Source of the DNA: Salinibacillus aidingensis
GTDB taxonomy: Bacteria; Bacillota; Bacilli; Bacillales; Alkalibacillaceae
DNA length: 64,000 bases
NCBI RefSeq assembly: GCF_039522525.1
Contig: NZ_BAAADO010000004.1
Span: 248,001 to 312,000, forward strand
Direction of reading: 5' to 3'
This document shows, in pieces, positions 9,480 to 16,935 of the stretch; position 1 is the stretch's first letter; every line of letters starts with the position of its first letter. The notes under the pieces are model-generated. The model was not told where the DNA came from. It worked only from the letters and a program-made list of their open reading frames with translations, and made no database searches. Position numbers and translations under genes: made by a program.

Positions 9480-9503
9480 TGCGTCTTCATTTCATCATAC
9501 GGG
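9474..9503 (+). promoter_or_regulatory. Candidate sigma-E promoter for spoVM
   Basis: CAATAAT (9474-9480) and CATAC (9496-9500) are separated by 15 bases, resembling the sigma-E -35 and -10 elements; the last part of the -10 is off consensus. spoVM of B. subtilis is known to be sigma-E dependent, which supports the reading. The -35 element overlaps the thiN stop codon. Confidence 0.4.
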
Positions 9504-9545
9504 TGTTGTGGAATTTTGATTTGATCGCTAGAGGAGGGGGATCTA

Positions 9546-9626
9546 ATGAAATTTTATACGATTAAACTCCCAAGGTTTCTCGGTGGCATGGTTAGAGGGA
9601 TAATTGGGATATTCAGAAAAGAATGA
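9546..9626 (+). CDS. spoVM: Stage V sporulation protein SpoVM
   Basis: A 26-residue amphipathic peptide beginning MKFYTIKLP and ending IFRKE. It matches B. subtilis SpoVM in length and in most residues, including the conserved Pro9 needed to recognise the positively curved forespore membrane, where SpoVM anchors the coat ATPase SpoIVA. A strong ribosome-binding site GAGGAGGGGG lies just upstream. The gene sits between thiN and rpmB exactly as in B. subtilis. Differences from B. subtilis are conservative: Arg at 10, Met at 15, Gly-Ile-Ile at 18-20, Ile at 22 and Glu at 26. This small gene marks the organism as an endospore former. Confidence 0.95.
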   Translation: MKFYTIKLPRFLGGMVRGIIGIFRKE

Positions 9627-9668
9627 ATTTGCTCATGTGCAACCCGGAAAAGAAGCATGGGCTAACAG

Positions 9669-9705
9669 AAAAAGCTGTCAATCAGGAAAACTGACAGCTT
9701 TTTTT
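9669..9705 (+). terminator. Rho-independent terminator after spoVM
   Basis: AAAAAGCTGTCA (9669-9680) pairs with TGACAGCTTTTT (9692-9703) across an 11-base loop and runs into a T-tract, a strong terminator. Confidence 0.88.
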
Positions 9706-9712
9706 GTGAAAA

Positions 9713-9833
9713 ACAAAGGCGGAAGCGCCCGTTAGCGACGTACGGACTGGACTGAGCCGGACGTGGCCTCACCTGTTTTTCTTAGCCACAAATTGCTTAT
9801 TTTATAATTTCCTAGGCCAAGAAGAAAAACGGA
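9713..9833. repeat. Dispersed repeat family C, internally deleted copy
   Basis: This segment begins ACAAAGGCGGAAGCGCCCG and continues through GCGACGTACGGACTGG, nearly identical to the start of the element at 41254-41457. At 9760/9761 it jumps from CTGAGCCGG directly to ACGT, lacking the 96 bp that the other copy carries between two GAGCCGG direct repeats. Its tail (CCACAAAT, TTATATAAT-like, TCCTAG) also matches the other copy. No coding potential is apparent. Confidence 0.8.
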
Positions 9834-9869
9834 ATCGCCCCGGGAGCAGGTGTTGGACAAAGAAACGGA
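9822..9869. repeat. Probable decayed remnant of repeat family A/B
   Basis: AGAAAAACGGAATCGCC resembles the left end (AGAAAAGCGGAGGCGAC) and CGGGAGCAGGTGTTGGACA the right end (TGGGAGCCGCAGCTGGACA) of the palindromic units found after fabG and ffh. The two ends are fused with no centre, followed by AAGAAACGGA like the start of a next unit. Confidence 0.45.
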
Positions 9870-9903
9870 TTCAACCGTTCGGAATCACACCAATTGAGTA
9901 AAG

Positions 9904-9942
9904 AAAAAAACGCATTCGTAAAAAATACGAATGCGTTTCTTT
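9904..9942 (-). terminator. Terminator of rpmB (minus strand)
   Basis: AAACGCATTCGTA (9908-9920) and TACGAATGCGTTT (9926-9938) form a 13-bp perfect stem with a 5-base loop. On the minus strand the stem runs into a T-tract, terminating rpmB; it may also act on plus-strand readthrough. Confidence 0.85.
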
Positions 9943-9958
9943 CCATCAGGAACTTTTA

Positions 9959-10147
9959 TTATACACGCTTGATTTTACCTGATTTTAAAGCGCGAGCAGA
10001 AACATATACCTTCTGAGGCTTTCCGTCAATCATTACACGTACTTTTTGTACATTGGATTTCCACTTACGTTTATTAGCATTCATTGCGTGTGAACGACTA
10101 TTTCCAGAACGTGTTTTACGTCCAGTTACAGCACATTTACGAGCCAT
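9959..10147 (-). CDS. rpmB: 50S ribosomal protein L28
   Basis: Small basic ribosomal protein of 62 residues, starting MARKCAVTGRKTRSGN and containing the L28 core SRSHAMNANKRKWKSNVQKVRV. It is encoded on the minus strand, opposite to its neighbours, as in B. subtilis. A strong ribosome-binding site (TTAGGAGGGAATG on the coding strand) precedes the ATG. Own promoter and terminator are visible, so it is monocistronic. Only the first CxxC-like cysteine is present, so it is probably a form that does not bind zinc. Confidence 0.97.
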   Translation of the reverse strand: MARKCAVTGRKTRSGNSRSHAMNANKRKWKSNVQKVRVMIDGKPQKVYVSARALKSGKIKRV

Positions 10148-10201
10148 TTACATTCCCTCCTAATTCAAGTAAAACTATATATATTCAGTACATACTAAAT
10201 T

Positions 10202-10230
10202 AATTTATCATAAGAAGCAGTAAAATGCAA
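10202..10230 (-). promoter_or_regulatory. Sigma-A promoter of rpmB
   Basis: On the minus strand TTGCAT (10230-10225), a 17-base spacer and TAAATT (10207-10202) are preceded by a TG extension. It lies about 55 bases upstream of the rpmB start codon. Confidence 0.55.
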
Positions 10231-10323
10231 TGTGGAACGAATGATTTCATCCGCTGTCTGCTTTTCTGTGTTGAGCTGTGGCCTGGGCTTCCTGTTTGAA
10301 TCATACCCCTAAAGTAAAAATAC

Positions 10324-10352
10324 TTGACATTATGTTTATTTTAGGCCATTGT
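10324..10352 (+). promoter_or_regulatory. Candidate promoter of yloU
   Basis: A consensus -35 TTGACA (10324-10329) is followed 17 bases later by CATTGT (10347-10352), a weak -10. It is the best plus-strand candidate in the 303-bp rpmB-yloU intergenic region. A second weaker option uses TAAAAT at 10409-10414. Confidence 0.35.
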
Positions 10353-10450
10353 ATGAAGAGAAATTGTATTCATACATAGCTTATCTTTTAAAACAAAGGT
10401 CTTTGTAGTAAAATATCCATGAGTTAAGTGAATTGTAGAGGAGGATTCAT

Positions 10451-10813
10451 ATGTCCATTGATTTACAAAATGAATATGGTCATGTCACCATTTCAAATGA
10501 AGTGATTTCCACAGTAGCAGGTGGTGCTGCCGTAGAATGCTACGGAATTGTAGGCATGGCTTCTAAAAAGCAATTAAGAGATGGACTTGCTGAAATATTA
10601 AGAAGAGAAAATTTCTCTAAGGGAATTGTTGTACGTCAGGATAATGATAAAATCCATATTGATATGTATATTATTGTAAGTTATGGAACAAAAATTTCTG
10701 AAGTAGCTCACAATGTTCAAAATCAGGTTAAATATACACTAAATAAAACGGTAGGATTATCTGTTGACTCCGTGAATATTTATGTTCAGGGTGTCCGGGT
10801 TATTAATGCTTAA
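10451..10813 (+). CDS. yloU: Asp23/Gls24 family envelope stress protein YloU
   Basis: A 120-residue protein of the Asp23 family (DUF322), found in Firmicutes and linked to cell envelope stress. The family core is visible in TISNEVISTVAGGAAVECYGIVGMA and VRQDNDKIHIDMYIIVSYGTKISEVAHNVQNQVKY, ending in VDSVNIYVQGVRV. No signal peptide or membrane segment is seen. RBS AGAGGAGG precedes the ATG. It lies upstream of fakA, an arrangement widely conserved in Bacilli, though a biochemical link is not established. Confidence 0.9.
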   Translation: MSIDLQNEYGHVTISNEVISTVAGGAAVECYGIVGMASKKQLRDGLAEILRRENFSKGIVVRQDNDKIHIDMYIIVSYGTKISEVAHNVQNQVKYTLNKTVGLSVDSVNIYVQGVRVINA

Positions 10814-10834
10814 CAGATCGGTACTGTCTAAGCA

Positions 10835-10856
10835 CGTGTGAGTATTTACTCACACG
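10835..10856. repeat. Hairpin between yloU and fakA
   Basis: CGTGTGAGTA (10835-10844) and TACTCACACG (10847-10856) form a perfect inverted repeat with a 2-base centre and no T-tract. It could be an mRNA stability element, a partial attenuator or a protein-binding palindrome. Confidence 0.5.
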
Positions 10857-10880
10857 AAATCGTATGAAGGAGGAAGTGTC

Positions 10881-12554
10881 GTGACGGTAAAGACGATAGA
10901 TGGTGAAACGTTTTCCCAAATGGTTCTGCTCGGAGCAAGCCATTTAACCAATAATGCTAAAATGATTGATGCACTGAATGTATTCCCAGTTCCTGATGGT
11001 GATACAGGTACGAATATGAACTTAACCATGACTTCCGGTGCTGAAGAAGTTAAAAAAGCATCCGGTAATCATGTCGGTTCAATCGGCGAATCCCTGGCAA
11101 AAGGGTTATTAATGGGAGCAAGAGGAAATTCCGGAGTTATATTATCTCAATTATTTCGAGGCTTCTCTAAATCAATAAAAGATAAAGAAGTTTTACATAT
11201 ATCAGATTTTGCTGATGCATTTGAAGCAGGAGTAGAGACAGCTTACAAAGCAGTTATGAAGCCGGTTGAAGGAACGATCCTGACAGTTGCCAAGGATGCA
11301 GCAAAGGCCGGTAAAGATGCTGAGAATTCAGTGGAAGATATCGTTGAATTAATGGAAACCATTTTAAAGGCAGCTAAGGAATCCTTAGAGAGAACACCTG
11401 AACTCCTGCCAGTCCTAAAAGAAGTAGGAGTTGTTGATAGTGGAGGCCAGGGTCTGGTAACCGTCTATGAAGGATTTCTTGCTTCATTGCGTGGAGAAGA
11501 AGTTCCTGAACAGAAAGATTCCCAGGTTCGTATGGATGATATGGTGAGTGCTGAACACCATAAAATGCACCAGGACTTTATGGATACTTCTGAGATTGAA
11601 TATGGATATTGCACAGAATTTATGGTTCAGTTTGAAAAAGATAAGCTTAAGGAAAATCCCTTTGATGAAGAATCCTTCCGTAACACCTTAAGTGAGATTG
11701 GAGACTCATTGCTTGTTGTATCAGACGATGAGCTTGTTAAGGTACATGTACATGCAGAATATCCGGGGGAAGTTCTTAATATAGGTCAGAAATATGGCAG
11801 CTTAATCAACTTAAAAATTGAAAATATGCGTAAACAACATACGGATATAGTCGGGCAAGAAAATAAAGAACCCCCTGAGGTTAAACAGGAACAGGCTGAG
11901 TTTGGTATTGTAACAGTCGCAATGGGGGATGGCATTAAGAAATTATTTGAAAGCCTGGGTGCCACGGTGGTTATTGAAGGTGGACAAACCATGAATCCGA
12001 GCACACAGGATATTGCCGAGGCCATCAGTCAGGCTAATGCTAAAAAAGTCATTGTTATGCCAAATAACAAAAATGTTCTTATGTCAGCCGAACAGGCAGC
12101 AGAACTGGCCGATTCCGAGGTGGAAGTGGTTCCAACCAAAACTGTTCCACAGGGCATGAGCGCACTACTTATGTTCCATCCCGAGAAGTCGTTAGAGGAA
12201 AATGGAAAATTAATGAGAAATGCAGCTCAGGATGTAAAAACAGGTCAAATCACTTATGCTGTCCGTGATACACAAATCGATGGTATGACGATTGAAAAAG
12301 GAAATTATATGGGAATCGCTGATGGAAGCATTACTTCTACCAATGAAGATAAAATCAGCGTAATGAAGGAATTGCTAACCAGTATGATTGATGATGAAGA
12401 AGATGAAATCATTACAATCCTGCAAGGTGAAGAAGGTACAGATGAAGAAGTATCTGAAATTCAGACCTTTATTGAAGAAAATTTTGAAGAACTAGAGGTT
12501 GAAGTCCATCAGGGGAAACAGCCAATCTATTCCTTTATTTTTTCAGTTGAATAA
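10881..12554 (+). CDS. fakA: Fatty acid kinase catalytic subunit FakA (YloV)
   Basis: The 557-residue DAK-type kinase phosphorylates fatty acids held by FakB proteins, feeding exogenous acyl chains into phospholipid synthesis through PlsX. The N-terminal DhaL-like ATP domain is clear from LNVFPVPDGDTGTNMNLT, whose aspartates bind Mg-ATP, and GARGNSGVILSQLFRGF; a middle domain (about 210-320) and a C-terminal DAK1-like domain (about 340-557) follow. GTG 10881 follows AAGGAGG. An acidic stretch DDEEDEI near the C-terminus fits the window's generally acidic proteins. It forms a unit with yloU and ends in a strong terminator. Confidence 0.93.
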   Translation: MTVKTIDGETFSQMVLLGASHLTNNAKMIDALNVFPVPDGDTGTNMNLTMTSGAEEVKKASGNHVGSIGESLAKGLLMGARGNSGVILSQLFRGFSKSIKDKEVLHISDFADAFEAGVETAYKAVMKPVEGTILTVAKDAAKAGKDAENSVEDIVELMETILKAAKESLERTPELLPVLKEVGVVDSGGQGLVTVYEGFLASLRGEEVPEQKDSQVRMDDMVSAEHHKMHQDFMDTSEIEYGYCTEFMVQFEKDKLKENPFDEESFRNTLSEIGDSLLVVSDDELVKVHVHAEYPGEVLNIGQKYGSLINLKIENMRKQHTDIVGQENKEPPEVKQEQAEFGIVTVAMGDGIKKLFESLGATVVIEGGQTMNPSTQDIAEAISQANAKKVIVMPNNKNVLMSAEQAAELADSEVEVVPTKTVPQGMSALLMFHPEKSLEENGKLMRNAAQDVKTGQITYAVRDTQIDGMTIEKGNYMGIADGSITSTNEDKISVMKELLTSMIDDEEDEIITILQGEEGTDEEVSEIQTFIEENFEELEVEVHQGKQPIYSFIFSVE

Positions 12555-12563
12555 TATTAGCTT

Positions 12564-12597
12564 AAAAACCAGAGAACAGATTCTCTGGTTTTTAATT
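12564..12597 (+). terminator. Rho-independent terminator after fakA
   Basis: AAAAACCAGAGAA (12564-12576) and TTCTCTGGTTTTT (12581-12593) form a perfect 13-bp stem with a 4-base loop and a T-tract. Confidence 0.92.
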
Positions 12598-12625
12598 TGG
12601 CATATTTGTGTTTTGCGGATAAAAT
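12597..12625 (+). promoter_or_regulatory. Sigma-A promoter of sdaAB
   Basis: TTGGCA (12597-12602), a 17-base spacer and TAAAAT (12620-12625) lie about 35 bases upstream of sdaAB and directly after the fakA terminator. Confidence 0.65.
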
Positions 12626-12660
12626 AGAAGTAAGAGACAATTTGTGGGGTGGTTAGGAGT

Positions 12661-13323
12661 ATGAAATATCGATCCGTTTTTGATATTATTGGTCCGGTCA
12701 TGGTGGGTCCGTCCAGCTCGCATACTGCCGGTGCTCTTCGTATTGGGCGTATGGCAAGACAGCTATTAGGGCGGGAGCCGAAATGGGCAAAAATTTATTT
12801 GTATGGTTCGTTTGCGGACACATACAAAGGTCACGGAACCGATGTTGCCATCACCGGTGGTTTATTGGACTTTGATACGTTTGACACAAGAATGGGCGAT
12901 TCCATGAAAATAGCCAGTGAAAAAGGTATAGATATCGAATTTTTTGAGGAATCGGCTAAAACGGACCATCCGAACACGGCCAAAATACGAATTGGTGATG
13001 ATGAAGAGGATATTGAACTGGTTGGCATTTCAATTGGTGGCGGGAAAGCTGAAATTACAGAACTGAATGGTTTTGATTTAAGATTGAGCGGCCATCACCC
13101 TGCCATACTGGTTATGCATAACGACAGATTTGGTGCGATTGCCTCTGTGACACAAATACTAGCAAAATATGAAATTAATATAGGTCATATGGAAGTTTCA
13201 AGACGGGAGCAGGGACAGGATGCGCTGATGGTCATTGAAACCGATCAGAATATTGACCCTGAAATTGTTACGCAACTGGAAAAAGAGGAACATATCATGC
13301 AAGTAGTAAAGGTATCTGACTGA
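12661..13323 (+). CDS. sdaAB: L-serine dehydratase, beta subunit
   Basis: The 220-residue regulatory and structural subunit of the two-chain iron-sulfur L-serine deaminase, which converts serine to pyruvate and ammonia. It starts MKYRSVFDIIGPVMVGPSSSHTAGA, the family hallmark, and has a C-terminal ACT domain (about 148-220, HPAILVMHNDRFGAIASVTQIL) for ligand binding. ATG 12661 lies 8 bases after GGGGTGG (12646-12652), and the upstream in-frame GTG 12649 would overlap it. sdaAA follows 25 bases after the stop. Confidence 0.96.
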   Translation: MKYRSVFDIIGPVMVGPSSSHTAGALRIGRMARQLLGREPKWAKIYLYGSFADTYKGHGTDVAITGGLLDFDTFDTRMGDSMKIASEKGIDIEFFEESAKTDHPNTAKIRIGDDEEDIELVGISIGGGKAEITELNGFDLRLSGHHPAILVMHNDRFGAIASVTQILAKYEINIGHMEVSRREQGQDALMVIETDQNIDPEIVTQLEKEEHIMQVVKVSD

Positions 13324-13348
13324 GTTTTTGAGAAAGGGAGGGAGAGGT

Positions 13349-14233
13349 TTGTTTAAAAATGTCCGAGAATTGGTTGAGCTTGCTGAAAACGAGAATATCC
13401 CCATTTCAGAAGTAATGATACGACAGGAAATGGAAGTTACTGAAAAATCAAGAGATAAAGTGATGGGACAGATGGAAGAGAATTTGTCTGTAATGGAAAA
13501 GTCGGTAGATGATGGCTTGAAGGGCGTCGAATCCCGATCAGGTTTAACGGGTGGAGACGCCGTATTAATCCAGGACTATATGAAAAATGCTGAGCCGTTA
13601 TCCGGTCACTTACTTTTGGATGCTGTGAGTAAAGCTGTGGCCACGAATGAAGTGAACGCAGCGATGGGAATTATCTGTGCGACGCCAACAGCCGGGAGTG
13701 CAGGATGCGTACCTGGAACATTATTTGCTGTTAAAGAAAAACTGAATCCTACAAGAGAAGATATGATCCGCTATTTATTTACTTCAGGAGCTTTCGGTCA
13801 GGTGATAGCCAATAACGCTTCCATTTCAGGTGCTGCAGGAGGCTGTCAGGCAGAAGTAGGATCAGCTGCGGGGATGGCCTCTGCCGCTATTGTTGAAATG
13901 GCAGGAGGCACGCCGCAGCAGTCTGCTGAAGCGATGGCTATTACTCTGAAAAATATGCTTGGCTTAGTTTGTGATCCTGTTGCAGGACTTGTTGAAGTAC
14001 CGTGTGTGAAACGGAACGCAATGGGGGCTTCAAATGCTATTGTCTCTGCTGATATGGCTTTAGCAGGGGTCACAAGCCGAATTCCATGCGATGAGGTAAT
14101 CGAAGCCATGTTCAGAATTGGACAGCGTATGCCTTCTGCTTATAAAGAAACCGCACAGGGAGGCCTTGCAGCTACGCCAACAGGAAGAGCAATTGAACAA
14201 CAGATCTACGGAACGTCTTTACAGAAAGAGTGA
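13349..14233 (+). CDS. sdaAA: L-serine dehydratase, alpha subunit
   Basis: The 294-residue catalytic chain that holds the [4Fe-4S] cluster. Probable cluster cysteines lie in CATPTAGSAGCVPGT, GGCQAEVG and LVCDPVAGLVEVPCVKRNAMG; the central LTGGDAVLIQDYM is also typical. TTG 13349 (MFKNVRELVELAE) is selected because AAAGGGAGGGAG lies just before it; the in-frame TTG at 13328 precedes that ribosome-binding site. The stop overlaps the region upstream of recG. Confidence 0.95.
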   Translation: MFKNVRELVELAENENIPISEVMIRQEMEVTEKSRDKVMGQMEENLSVMEKSVDDGLKGVESRSGLTGGDAVLIQDYMKNAEPLSGHLLLDAVSKAVATNEVNAAMGIICATPTAGSAGCVPGTLFAVKEKLNPTREDMIRYLFTSGAFGQVIANNASISGAAGGCQAEVGSAAGMASAAIVEMAGGTPQQSAEAMAITLKNMLGLVCDPVAGLVEVPCVKRNAMGASNAIVSADMALAGVTSRIPCDEVIEAMFRIGQRMPSAYKETAQGGLAATPTGRAIEQQIYGTSLQKE

Positions 14234-14238
14234 GGAAT

Positions 14239-16278
14239 GTGTTAGCGAATATACCCGTTTCAAATCTAAAAGGAATTGGAGAAAAAATTGAAAACGACTT
14301 GCAGACAATGGGAATTGAAACCGTTGAGGATTTACTCTTCTATTTTCCATTTCGCTATGATGTACATGAAATAAAGCCTCTGACAGAGCTCGAACATCAT
14401 GAGAAAGCTACACTGGTAGGGAAGGTTATCTCAGAACCTTCCCTCACCTTTTATGGACGAAAAAAATCACGGCTCATGGTCACTCTGGAAATTGATCAGA
14501 TTGCGGTGAAGGCAGTCTTTTTTAATCAGGCATTTGTAAAAAAGCATTTAAAGCAGGGGGAGCTTATTACAGTTATCGGGAAATGGGATCAGCACCGCCT
14601 GCAGATTACCGTAAGCCAGTTTAAAAAAGGACAAGTAAAAGAAAAGGACACCATTCAGCCTGTTTACTCCTTAAAAGGGAAGGTGTCACTGGGATTCTTA
14701 CGAAAAACGATGAGACAGGCTCTTCAATCCTATAAGAACCAAATTGATGAAATTCTTCCAGAAAGTTTTCTCACAAACTATAAGCTCCCTCCTCGTGAAG
14801 AAGCATTAACACAAATGCATTTTCCTGGTAACGGTCACCGATTAAAGCATGCTAAAAGAAGATTTATCTATGAAGAATTGCTTTTATTCCAGTTAAAAAT
14901 GCAATGGCTTCGGAAACAAAAAAGAGAGGCGACCATGGGAAATGCCATAAAGGTTGACTCGGAGCAGACAAATGCTTTTGTTGACAGTCTTCCCTTTTCT
15001 CTCACAAATGCCCAGCAAAACGTTTTAAAAGAGATCCTGAACGACCTGAAACAGCCTTATCGTATGAATCGATTGCTGCAAGGGGATGTAGGGTCAGGTA
15101 AAACCGTTGTTGCTGCCATTGGACTCTATGCGACAATCAGCGCAGGAAAACAAGGTGCATTAATGGTTCCAACTGAAATTCTGGCAGAGCAGCATCATGA
15201 ATCTTTACAGGAGCTTTTTGGAGATCAGGCTGAAGTTGTGTTATTGACAGGCTCTGTAAAAGGGAAGAAAAGACGGGAAGTTCTACATAAAATTGAAACG
15301 AATGAAGCTCAGATTGTTGTAGGTACCCATGCATTAATCCAGGATGATGTGTTCTTTCATGATTTAGGCTTTGTTATTGTGGATGAGCAGCATCGTTTTG
15401 GCGTTGAACAAAGGCGTGCTTTAAGGGATAAAGGTCTGCATCCTGATGTCTTATTTATGACAGCCACACCTATTCCGAGAACCCTGGCCATTTCTTCGTT
15501 TGGAGATATGGATGTTTCGGTAATTGATGAAATGCCGGCCGGTCGTAAGCCGGTAGAAACCTATTGGGTAAAGGAAAATATGCTGAAGCGGGTATTACGA
15601 TTTATATATAAAGAAATTCAGAACGGCCATCAGGCTTACGTTATCTGTCCTCTGGTAGAAGAATCGGACAAGCTTGATATTCAAAATGCAGTTGACCTCC
15701 ATCAGCAATTAGAGGAAATTTTTCCGGATGACGTCAATGTTGGCCTGATGCACGGTCGCCTTCATTCAGATGAGAAGGATGACGTTATGAAAAGTTTTGC
15801 CGAAAATGAAATCGATGTCCTCGTATCAACAACAGTCGTTGAAGTAGGGGTTAACGTACCGAATGCCACCCTTATGCTGATTTATGATGCTGAACGTTTT
15901 GGTTTGTCACAGCTCCATCAATTACGGGGGCGAGTGGGAAGAGGAGATGCGCAAAGCTATTGTATTTTACTGGCAGACCCTAAAGGCGAAACGGGGAAAG
16001 AAAGAATGCGTATTATGTCTGAGACAAACGATGGCTTTGAGCTTTCAGAACATGATCTCAAATTAAGAGGCCCTGGAGATTTCTTCGGTAAAAAACAGAG
16101 TGGCTTGCCCGAATTTAAAGTAGCTGATTTAGTGCAGGATTACCGTGCATTGGAAACGGCAAGAAAAGACGCTGTTGAAATTATTGAATCAGGAAAACTA
16201 TTTGATGATTCCTCCTATCAAAAAATGAAGCGAATCATAGAAGATGATCCATTTATAAAAGGACAGGTATTGGATTAA
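14239..16278 (+). CDS. recG: ATP-dependent DNA helicase RecG
   Basis: Branch-migration helicase that regresses stalled forks. About 679 residues, normal for Bacilli. Order: N-terminal helix-hairpin segment (LKGIGEKIENDLQ), wedge OB-fold (about 55-150), SF2 motor with Walker A LLQGDVGSGKTVVAA, DEQH box VIVDEQHRFGVEQR, MTATPIPRTLAI, and STTVVEVGVNVPNA followed by LRGRVGRGD and the C-terminal TRG region. GTG 14239 has GAGTGAGG upstream; GTG 14230, which overlaps the sdaAA stop, is an alternative. It is likely read through from sda genes. Confidence 0.95.
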   Translation: MLANIPVSNLKGIGEKIENDLQTMGIETVEDLLFYFPFRYDVHEIKPLTELEHHEKATLVGKVISEPSLTFYGRKKSRLMVTLEIDQIAVKAVFFNQAFVKKHLKQGELITVIGKWDQHRLQITVSQFKKGQVKEKDTIQPVYSLKGKVSLGFLRKTMRQALQSYKNQIDEILPESFLTNYKLPPREEALTQMHFPGNGHRLKHAKRRFIYEELLLFQLKMQWLRKQKREATMGNAIKVDSEQTNAFVDSLPFSLTNAQQNVLKEILNDLKQPYRMNRLLQGDVGSGKTVVAAIGLYATISAGKQGALMVPTEILAEQHHESLQELFGDQAEVVLLTGSVKGKKRREVLHKIETNEAQIVVGTHALIQDDVFFHDLGFVIVDEQHRFGVEQRRALRDKGLHPDVLFMTATPIPRTLAISSFGDMDVSVIDEMPAGRKPVETYWVKENMLKRVLRFIYKEIQNGHQAYVICPLVEESDKLDIQNAVDLHQQLEEIFPDDVNVGLMHGRLHSDEKDDVMKSFAENEIDVLVSTTVVEVGVNVPNATLMLIYDAERFGLSQLHQLRGRVGRGDAQSYCILLADPKGETGKERMRIMSETNDGFELSEHDLKLRGPGDFFGKKQSGLPEFKVADLVQDYRALETARKDAVEIIESGKLFDDSSYQKMKRIIEDDPFIKGQVLD

Positions 16279-16285
16279 AAAAGTA

Positions 16286-16314
16286 TTGCATATAATCTTC
16301 AGGTATTATATATT
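16286..16314 (+). promoter_or_regulatory. Sigma-A promoter of the fapR operon
   Basis: TTGCAT (16286-16291), a 17-base spacer and TATATT (16309-16314). The FapR operator lies immediately downstream and covers the expected transcription start. Confidence 0.65.
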
Positions 16315-16317
16315 ACT

Positions 16318-16336
16318 ATTAGTACCTAGTCATAAT
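16318..16336 (+). promoter_or_regulatory. FapR operator
   Basis: ATTAGTACCTAGTCATAAT is an imperfect palindrome matching the known FapR-box pattern (TTAGTACC core with inverted partner). Its position over +1 of the fapR promoter implies autorepression, released by malonyl-CoA as known for FapR. Confidence 0.8.
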
Positions 16337-16353
16337 TGTGGACGGTGTCATAC

Positions 16354-16935
16354 ATGAAGAAACCAAAAAAAGCAAGACAGGCAGAACTGAAAGAAACGAT
16401 TTCCCGAATGCCATTTATTACAGATGAAGAGCTTGCGAAACAGTTCAGTGTAAGTATTCAAACTATTCGTTTAGATCGAATGGAACTGTCTATCCCTGAG
16501 GTTCGGGAGCGCATTAAATCTGTAGCCACACACGAATGGAATGAAACCGTTAAGGCTTTACCTATTGATGAAGTCATCGGTGAAATTATTGATTTGGAAC
16601 TGGATCAACGTGCGATCTCCATTTTAGATATTGGGAGAGAACACGTTTTTTCACGTAATAAAATCGCCCGAGGGCACCATTTATTTGCCCAGGCAAATTC
16701 ATTAGCGGTTGCCGTTATTAATGATGAACTGGCGCTGACAGCCAAATCTGATCTTAAGTTTAAACGACAGGTAAAAGAAGGAGAACGAGTCGTAGCTAAA
16801 GCAGATGTTAAAGGAAGTGACGAAAAAGGGCGTACGATGGTTTCGGTACAAAGCTTTGTTGACAATGAACCCGTATTTCAGGGGTTGTTCGAAATGTACC
16901 GCTCAAATGACCAAAAAGGAGAGGCAAACGAATGA
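16354..16935 (+). CDS. fapR: Transcriptional repressor of fatty acid and phospholipid synthesis FapR
   Basis: The 193-residue repressor senses malonyl-CoA. N-terminal winged helix with ITDEELAKQFSVSIQTIRLDRMELSIPE (about 18-45), a linker helix, and a C-terminal hot-dog effector domain containing SRNKIARGHHLFAQANSLAVAVI. ATG 16354 fits the family start; its ribosome-binding site is weak, so initiation may be inefficient. The stop overlaps the plsX start (ATGA), the conserved fapR-plsX-fabD-fabG order. Confidence 0.96.
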   Translation: MKKPKKARQAELKETISRMPFITDEELAKQFSVSIQTIRLDRMELSIPEVRERIKSVATHEWNETVKALPIDEVIGEIIDLELDQRAISILDIGREHVFSRNKIARGHHLFAQANSLAVAVINDELALTAKSDLKFKRQVKEGERVVAKADVKGSDEKGRTMVSVQSFVDNEPVFQGLFEMYRSNDQKGEANE

